From assembly GCA_044225795.1 (NCBI GenBank), contig JBGAIF010000005.1, forward strand, positions 186,001 to 250,000: 64,000 bases of DNA, read 5' to 3'. The DNA comes from Nemorincola sp044225795 (GTDB taxonomy: Bacteria; Bacteroidota; Bacteroidia; Chitinophagales; Chitinophagaceae). Shown here piece by piece: positions 23,586 through 32,100 of the stretch; within the stretch, counting starts at the first letter, position 1, and each line of letters begins with the position of its first letter. The notes under the pieces are model-generated. The model was not told where the DNA came from. It saw nothing but the letters and a program-made list of their open reading frames with translations, and did no database searches. A program made the translations under genes and the position numbers.

Positions 23586-26006
23586 TTATTGTTTTTCTAT
23601 CGCTGCTTTGCGTTTCAATCCAAAATCTATGCGATAATAGAATATCGGCAAGAATCCTAGCTGATATTGAGTATAGAACGGATATGACGAATTTGCCTTG
23701 GCTAAGTAGGAACTGTAGGTAAGTGATAGTTCATTCTTTGTATTGAACACATTTACAAGATCTAAGGCAAGTTCATGAGTCACTTTCTTTGAATTGAACC
23801 TCATACCCACCTTGAGATCTGTCCTGAAATACGGTTTGAATTGTAAAGTATTCCTTTGATTGTCTATGATGATAATGTCTCCTATGGAGTCCGATTTCGC
23901 TACATCAACCGGCGAATATAGCTTGCCCCCTATGAAGGTGGTCTTTGCGCCGGCTATCAAGGTGCTGTATTTGCCTACTTTCTTTTCATATCCCGCAAGC
24001 ATATTCACCGCATAATGACTGTTATAATCAGTATTACGGAACACGCCATCATTCCCTTTGGCCTTTGAGTCGAACAATGACCCTGTGAACAAAATATAAT
24101 ATCCGTGGCTGAATGATTTTTCTACAGTAAGTTCTATGCCGGTATTATATCCCGTACCGGTATTCTGTAGCGTATCCGGAAAATACCTCGAATATCCCGA
24201 ACCCTGATCGAGTGCTGAATAAGATGATCCCACCCGAGTTTCTACCGGAACATTGAACAGGTACTGGTAATATGTCTCAAAGTGAGCACGCAGGTTTTTC
24301 GCAATGGAGCGATCGTACCCTATAACAACATGGTGGCTCCTTGTAAAGTCAATATCATAATTATGCATAGCGGCAGCCGGCAACCAGGGGTAATGTGCAA
24401 AATACTGGTACAATGGCTGCACCTGGCTATGCAGGCCATATCCTGCAGTAAGCACATCTTTTTCGGTGATCGCCCATCTCATACCCAACCGCGGCTCCAG
24501 TGCTTTCGATTGGTTATGAGTCAGATATTGTGCATGCAGGCCACCGCTCAACGTCATCTTGTCGCTCGGCCGGTATTTGTATTGCGCATATGCCTGTATA
24601 AGATCAGTGCCGCCACTAAAATCCTCACGGTGCTGCCATTGCTGCAAGGTCAGCGGGTATTGCCTGCTGCTGTCAACAAGGTTTAAATGATAATAATTGT
24701 TGATGATGCCCAACTTCAGTGTCTGCCGCGGAGATATCTTCTTATTCAGGTACCAGTGGGCTACCGTGGATGTGGTAATAAACCTGTATCCCAACACAGG
24801 CTTCAAAGAGTCAACCGCGTAAGTGCCTGTATCACGAAATACATACCTGTGATCCGCAAAAATGTCGCTGGCCGTTTCTGCTATTGTCAGCTTAGTATAG
24901 GTAGAATTATTGATCGTATGGCTGAGAGAAGCGCCTATTATACCGGCATTGGCGGTAAAATACTGATCCCTGTCCGACTCGCCATATAATTCTTTGGTCT
25001 GTGCTGTAAGATCGCTTACCACTAGGTCTATGCTGCTGAGCCCGCCTATCCCAAACACCGAGAAGTCTGTTTTCTTTCCAATAGGTACATTCACTTTAAA
25101 TGTCGCATCCTGATAATTGGGAATAGATGAGGTTCCTATTTTTATGTTCATCCCCTGAAACAGCTTAAGCGTAGAATACCGGTAAGTAAACAAAAATGAA
25201 GAACCTCCTTTGCGAGACAGCGGACCTTCTGCTGCCAATTCAGTTCCCAGGAAACCGAATTGTCCGGTGAATTCGTACTTATCATTGTTTCCGTTACGAA
25301 GCTTCACGTCAAATACACCTGCTACGGCATCACCGTATTCGGCTGGAAATGCTCCCATAAAGAAATCACTATTGGCCAACGTCTTACTGTTGAGCATACT
25401 CACTGGACCGCCGGTTGTACCCGGAATGGAAAAGTGATTAGGATTTGGAATATCCACTCCTTCCAGCCGCCATAATACTCCCTGCGGACTGTTGCCGCGT
25501 ATCACGATGTCGTTCCTCGAATCATCTCCACCCTGGGCACCTGCAAAATTTGATGCCATACGAGCCGGATCTGAGCGGCTACCCGCGTACCGCTCCGTTT
25601 CCTGTACATCAAACGTTTTGGTACTTACTATGGCCATCTCATTTATATGTTCCCGCTTATGGCTCACTACTACCTCCGTCATTTTCACAGCCTGCTCCTC
25701 CATCTCTATAGGTAATACCACCTCCCTGGCCGACGTTACCAGCACATCCTGAAGTGTACGACCCTGGTAGCCCACATAAGTAGCTGATATCACATGCTTC
25801 CCAACCGGGACATTCTCAATGACGAAATTACCAGCGGCATCAGTTACCGTACCCATTGCCGGAACCACATCTGATACTGTGATCGTGACACCGATAAGCG
25901 GGATGTGGGATTCTTTATCTGTCAATGTGCCTTTAACCCGCTGAACACGCTGGGCGATTGATACAAGTGGCAGCATGACTAGTAACAGAAGTAAGCGCTT
26001 GGACAT
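23586..26006 (-). CDS. TonB-dependent receptor with CarboxypepD_reg-like domain
   Basis: Encodes 806 residues. A signal peptide ends near SIAQ (18). Residues about 22-105 are the carboxypeptidase-regulatory-like beta sandwich common in Bacteroidota receptors (GTLTDKESHIPLIGVTITV). The plug domain follows (about 130-240, with RSDPARMASNFAGAQGGDDSRNDIVIRGN), then a 22-strand barrel to the C-terminus. The length is that of a metal-complex or small-molecule receptor and not of a SusC-type glycan receptor, and no SusD gene is adjacent. Substrate unknown. It heads a run with paaG and the CpsB-type phosphatase, an unusual grouping. Confidence 0.88.
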   Translation of the reverse strand: MSKRLLLLLVMLPLVSIAQRVQRVKGTLTDKESHIPLIGVTITVSDVVPAMGTVTDAAGNFVIENVPVGKHVISATYVGYQGRTLQDVLVTSAREVVLPIEMEEQAVKMTEVVVSHKREHINEMAIVSTKTFDVQETERYAGSRSDPARMASNFAGAQGGDDSRNDIVIRGNSPQGVLWRLEGVDIPNPNHFSIPGTTGGPVSMLNSKTLANSDFFMGAFPAEYGDAVAGVFDVKLRNGNNDKYEFTGQFGFLGTELAAEGPLSRKGGSSFLFTYRYSTLKLFQGMNIKIGTSSIPNYQDATFKVNVPIGKKTDFSVFGIGGLSSIDLVVSDLTAQTKELYGESDRDQYFTANAGIIGASLSHTINNSTYTKLTIAETASDIFADHRYVFRDTGTYAVDSLKPVLGYRFITTSTVAHWYLNKKISPRQTLKLGIINNYYHLNLVDSSRQYPLTLQQWQHREDFSGGTDLIQAYAQYKYRPSDKMTLSGGLHAQYLTHNQSKALEPRLGMRWAITEKDVLTAGYGLHSQVQPLYQYFAHYPWLPAAAMHNYDIDFTRSHHVVIGYDRSIAKNLRAHFETYYQYLFNVPVETRVGSSYSALDQGSGYSRYFPDTLQNTGTGYNTGIELTVEKSFSHGYYILFTGSLFDSKAKGNDGVFRNTDYNSHYAVNMLAGYEKKVGKYSTLIAGAKTTFIGGKLYSPVDVAKSDSIGDIIIIDNQRNTLQFKPYFRTDLKVGMRFNSKKVTHELALDLVNVFNTKNELSLTYSSYLAKANSSYPFYTQYQLGFLPIFYYRIDFGLKRKAAIEKQ

Positions 26007-26059
26007 GATTTCTTCATTTGTCGAAGTAAGATAAGCAAAGACTTATACATTACGAAACG

Positions 26060-26090
26060 ACAAGAGCCCCGGAATACCCGGGGCTCTTGT
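26060..26090 (-). terminator. Hairpin terminator of the giant repeat protein gene
   Basis: A perfect 13-bp GC-rich stem (26060-26072 with 26078-26090) with a 5-base loop, just past the stop of the giant gene. On the minus strand it is followed by CGTTTCGT, a weak U-tract. Confidence 0.65.
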
Positions 26091-26109
26091 TATTATGTCA
26101 GGAACAATG

Positions 26110-29100
26110 TTATTGTTCTATCACAACATGGAATACCTGAGTAGCAGATTCTGAACGCACATTGAGTAAGTACATACCGTTGGCAAGTGTGTTCTTCACT
26201 TTGACATCAGCATTCAATGTTCCGCCCTTAGCCACTACCACGTTTCTGTATACTACCTGGCCGAGAAGGTCCGTCAGTTCGAGAGAAACTTTCTCATCGG
26301 TGCTTACACCCAGAGAACCTTTCACTACAAACTCGCCCCTGTTCGGGTTAGGTAATACAGACAGTTCGGCACCATTTGCAGAAAGCGGTTTCACACCTAC
26401 CGGATGAACAGCGATGTACACCCATTCGTGTGTGGTCATAGAGCACATACCTGTGCTTGTTACCGCTACGCTTACAGTATCGTTATCCTTGAACGTGTTG
26501 CTTGTATAAGCAGCAGATGTAGCACCAACTATCAGCTTGCCATCTACAAACCACTGATATGATGGTGTTGAAGGGCCTCCGTTGGTCACATCAGCAGTAA
26601 GCGTTAATGTTTCACCGTTAGCAATGTTGGTACCAGGGTTTGCCTTGATAGCAACATAAGGAATCTGAGCAGAATCAACTGTCATGTCAACATTGTTACT
26701 CCTTACAGTAGATTTAACAAGGCAAGGGTAATTACTTACCATTTCTGAGTAAATGATGTCATGGTTAGCAGGCACATAAGTAAATGTTGGACCTGTTCCT
26801 GCCAGCACCTTATTCACATACCATGTATATGAAGGTGTGCTGCCACCAAATACCGGAACCGCCGTGAATGTAACATTCAGTCCGTTACATATTGTATCAC
26901 CCGGATCGCTTGACAATGTTACAGATGGTATTTCGGGCTTAACCACGGTAAGTGTTTCTGCCTTGCTTACCACTGTAGGATCAGCACATTCTTCATTGCT
27001 TGTCAATGTCAGCCTGATCACATCTCCATTAGCAGGTATGAATGAATAAGAAGGACTTGTGCTCACAGCAGTACCATTCACATCCCACAGGTAAACCGGA
27101 CTTGTACCGCCACCAGTGATCATTGAAGTGAATGCTGTAGTTACACCGGAACATACTGTGTCACCTGTTGGAGCAGAAATCTTAACAGTAGGATTAACAC
27201 TTGGGGTAACAATTACCAATGCACTACCAGACATGGTCACAGAACAGCCCGTTGTCATATTTGTAGCGATAACAGTGTATGTACCACCAACTGTTTGCTT
27301 ACCAAAGTCGAGCGACAGATCTGTACCAGGTAATGGACCTGTAGCCACTTTGCCCCCCATATACAGGTAGTACTCAGTACCCTTATTAGATCCATTGAGA
27401 CCGATATTCACTCCCGGTTTACCAGAACAGAACTTACCACCACCCGTTACACTGAATACATTTGGCAGAGGAACTACGCTCACATCAAACACTTCGTAGC
27501 AACCGGCACTCATCTGGTAAACGATAGTTGCAGAACCAAGAGCAACTCCGGTTACTACACCTGTTGACATACCCACAGTAGCAACTGTAGGATCTGTGCT
27601 AAACCATGTACCACCAGGTACGAGGTCAGCGAAGGCATATGACTGACCGAGACATACATACTTGTTACCAATGATTGGCGTTGGCGGAGGTGTAACAGTC
27701 ATAACAACCGTAGCAGCACAGCCTGTACCGGACAATGTGTAAGAAATAGTAGAGGTGCCCGGAGCCACACCGGCAATATCACCATTGTTAGAAGGATCTG
27801 CTGTAGCAACCGCTGAATTTGTGCTGCTCCATACACCTGATGCAGTAAAGTCGAACAGCGTTGTCACATGACCAACACAAACACTGGTAGGACCAGAGAT
27901 CGGAGAAGGCAGTGGGTTAACATTCAACACAGATGTAGTAGCACAACCTGTAGACAATGTATAATTAATAGAAGTAACACCCGGAGCAATGCCGCTGGTG
28001 AAACCTGAGGTCAGGCCAATTGTAGCTACCGCAGGTGTTGAGCTCGACCATGTACCTCCCGGATCTGAATCACTCAATGTTTCAGTAGAGCCTTGGCAGA
28101 GGTCCATAGAACCACTGATCGGAGCAGGAAGCGGATTAACTCTCACAACAACCTGCCTTGAGCAGCCGGTTGAAGGTACAGTGTACACAATAGTTGCAGT
28201 ACCGGCAGTTATACCAAGCACATCTCCTGTTGCCGGAACCGGCACAGAGGCAATAGTTGGGTCAAGGCTAGTCCATACGCCGCCTATAGTACCACTATTA
28301 AGCGTTATCGTAGAGTTCACGCACACAGATGTCGGACCGGTAATTGGTGACGGCAGCGGCAGAACATTCATAGTTACACTTGACGCACAACCCGTAGGCA
28401 GGCTATAGTAAATTGATGCACTACCTGCGGCAACACCCGTCACAACACCAGAAGTGATTCCGACAGTAGCGATTGAAGTTGCGCTGGTGCTCCATATACC
28501 ACCACCAGAGCCAACAAGCGTAGTTGTAGAACCAACACACACGTTAGTAGAGCCTGCAATCGCACCTGGCAGCGGATTAACCGTAACGACCATTGTAGCA
28601 GCACAGCTGGCTATTGAGTAACTAATGATCGCAGTACCCAGGGAGTATCCTGTAACCACACCGGCTACCACATCAGCAACCGCAGGATTGCTGCTGCTCC
28701 ATGTACCACCAGGCTGTTTGTCACTCAGCGTTCTTGTCTGGCCAAGGCATATCTGAGGATTACCAATAATAGCCAGAGGAACATTATTCACTGTCACAGC
28801 ATGAGTAGCAAGACAACCCTTAGTAGTTGTATAAGAAATAGTAGCAGTACCGGTACTTACACCGTATGCAATACCTGTTGACATACCGATAGTTGCGATC
28901 GAAGTGTTAGAACTGGTCCATGCTCCACCCAATGTAGTGTCTTTCAATACCGATGTCTGACCGTAGCATACCACGTGGCTGCCGAGGATAGGAGATATCG
29001 GATTCACTATGATAGTAGTGAATGTGTTACAGCCGGAAGCAACAGAATAATAAATCAGCACTGTACCTGAGTTAACAGGGGTCAGCACACCACTTGTTGG

Positions 29101-32100
29101 ATTGATCGTTGCAATAGCTGTATTATCACTTGTCCAGATACCACCCTTGGTCGTGTTGGCCAGTGTGATCGGCAGGCCACCAACGCAAACCGCGCCAGGG
29201 CCAGTGATAGCACCTGGCAATGGAACAACGGTAGCAACTGTGGATGTCCTACATCCGGTAGAAGTAGATGTAAATGTAATAGTAGATGTACCCGCCGAAA
29301 TACCTGAAGCTATTCCGGTTGAGGCAATAGTAACCACTGATGTGTTAGAACTGCTCCATGTACCGGAAGCAGGGTTGGTCAATACTGTTGTGTTGCCCAC
29401 ACACATGCTTGGCGTACCGCCTATAGATGCTGGAAGCGGGTTAACGGTAACAGTCTTCGTTGTAGCACAACCGGTTGCAAGCACAGTGTACACCACCGTT
29501 GCAGTGCCGGAGGTAAGACCGGTAACGATACCTGAACCACCACCTATAGAAATGATACCTGGTGTTGGTGTGCTCCAGCTACCACCCGGAGTAGCGCTGC
29601 TCACGGTGATCGTAGAAGCGGCACATACCGTTGAAGATCCGGTAATAATAGATGGCAGAGCATTTACAGTCACTACCTTGGTCACCGTACAACCGGAACC
29701 AAGAGAATAAGTAACCATACCGGTACCCGTGTTGATACCTTCATAATCACCTGTTACCGGATCGATAGTACCAATAGTACCCGGAGATGCAGACCATGTA
29801 CCACCAGGCGTAGCATCGGTCAGGGTCGTTTTCGCACCCTTACATACCTGGCCGGTACCTGATATCGGCACAGGAACAGGATTCACTGTAATATCTGTAT
29901 TGCTGGTACAACCATACAGGTTGACGTGTGTGATATGCGTTGTCCCTGTGCTACCAGCGGTTACAAGGCCTGTAGTAAGACCAATTGTTGCGACAGCAGG
30001 AGTACCGCTTGTCCACGTACCACCTATCGGGTTGGTCAGTGTCATCTTATTACCAACACAGAGACTTGTTGAACCGCTGATAGGTTTCAGCGGATTCACC
30101 ACTACATTCTTGTTGGCAGAGCACATACCTATAGTATAAGTAATAGTAGCAGAACCCGCACTTGCACCGAACACGTCACCGAAACCGGTGCCTATGCTTG
30201 CGATGCCAGGAGCACTACTGGTCCATACACCACCAGTTGTAGAATTAGATAATGTTATTGTATTGCCTTCACAAACAGTACCACCTCCAAGAATTGCACT
30301 TGGGGTCGGGTTTACTGTCACTGCCAACATTCGGCAATACGTATCGCAAAAAATTAATGGTACACTTCCCGGAGAAATAGTACCAGAAAGCACACCGATA
30401 GATGCTACCGTAGGATCGCTGCTGGACCATGTACCGCCCGGAGTTGCATCGCTGGCAGTTATTGTCTGGCCAACACAAAGATTGGTGCTGCCAATGATCA
30501 CCGGAGTAGGTAACGGATTTACCGTCATTGTACGGTTAACAGAGCAGCTACCGCCAAGCGAGTAACTAACTATTGCTGTACCTGTAGAGATACCACAGAA
30601 CAAACCGGTTGCAGGATCGATAGTACCAACGCTGGCAGGCGCAGCACTCCATGCACCACCTGTTACAATATCACTCAAGCCGGTACAACCACCAAGACAA
30701 ACTGCAGGTGATCCGGCAATTGCCTTCGGCGTTGGGCTAACTGTCACCGTAGTTGTAGTAATACATGTTGTAGGCGCAGTATAGGTGATCGTCGAAGAAC
30801 CCAGTCCACTGCCACCTGTCACTATGCCCGAAGTACTACCGATAGTGACAACGGTATTGCTGGCAACCCAGGTACCGCCTGAAGGTGAACTGCTCAATGA
30901 AATAGTTGCCCCCATACATACTGCCGTAGGGCCACTGATTGGAGAAGGTAATGGATTAACTGTCACCACACCGGTGCTGTAACATCCTGTACCCAATGTA
31001 TAAGTGACCGTAGCCGTACCAGCCGTACCGCCTGTTACAAGGCCTCCGGATGATATGGAAGTAATAATAGAAGTAGCGGTAGTACTCCAGGTACCACCTG
31101 ACGGGCTACTGCTCACAGTAGTTGTGAGACCCTGGCATACCGGCGCAGCAACACTAACTGCCGCAGGATTAGGATTAACGGTAGCCACCACGCTGATAGC
31201 ACATCCTGTAGATGTGAACTTATATATAATAGTAGAAGTACCCGGAGAAATAGAACTTAAGAAGCCGCCCAGGGAAGTAATCGTAGCTACGCTCGGCGTA
31301 GTACTTGTCCAGGTACCACCCGAAGACGCATCGGTAAGGGTGATATTAGTACCCATACATATCGGCACAATACCAATAGATGCAGGCAATGGATTGATGG
31401 TCACTACCTTAGTAGATGCGCAACCACTACCTACAGTAAAGCTGATGATTGCCGTACCTGCTGTGATACCTGTATAAGTTGCCGTGCTACCAACACCGGT
31501 TACTACAGCAATACCTGTATTGGAACTGCTCCAGCCACCACCTGTAGAAGTTGTACTCAATCCTGCAGATCCGCCCACACAAACTTGTGCGGTACCGTTG
31601 ATCGCGTTCGGGATCGGTAACACAGTCATTGTTTTATTTACCGTACAACTACCCCCTAACGAGTAGGTAATATTTGTAGTACCTGCTATCAGGCCGGTGA
31701 GGTCTCCGGTGATCGGATCGATGCTACCGGTCGTTGTCGGAGTATTAGACCACAAGCCACCGAATACTGCATCGCTCAGCGGGATGGTAGAGCCTACACA
31801 TATAGTGGATGGGCCGAGGATAGGACCAGGAGCCGGGCTCACATTAATCGTAGTAGTTCCTACACAACCGGTAAGGAACACCGTATAAGAAAGCGTTGTT
31901 GTACCAACAGCAATGCCCGTAATTGTAGCTACCGTTGACGTGGATGCAGTAATTGCAGCAATAGACGTGCTGGCAATAGACCAACCACCACCTGTCACCG
32001 TTGTTGATAAGATTATAGATGCGCCTACACATACCGCAGTAGGACCTACCAATTTAGGCTGTGCGTTAATAGTAGCAGTAGCTGTAGACGAACAGCCGGT

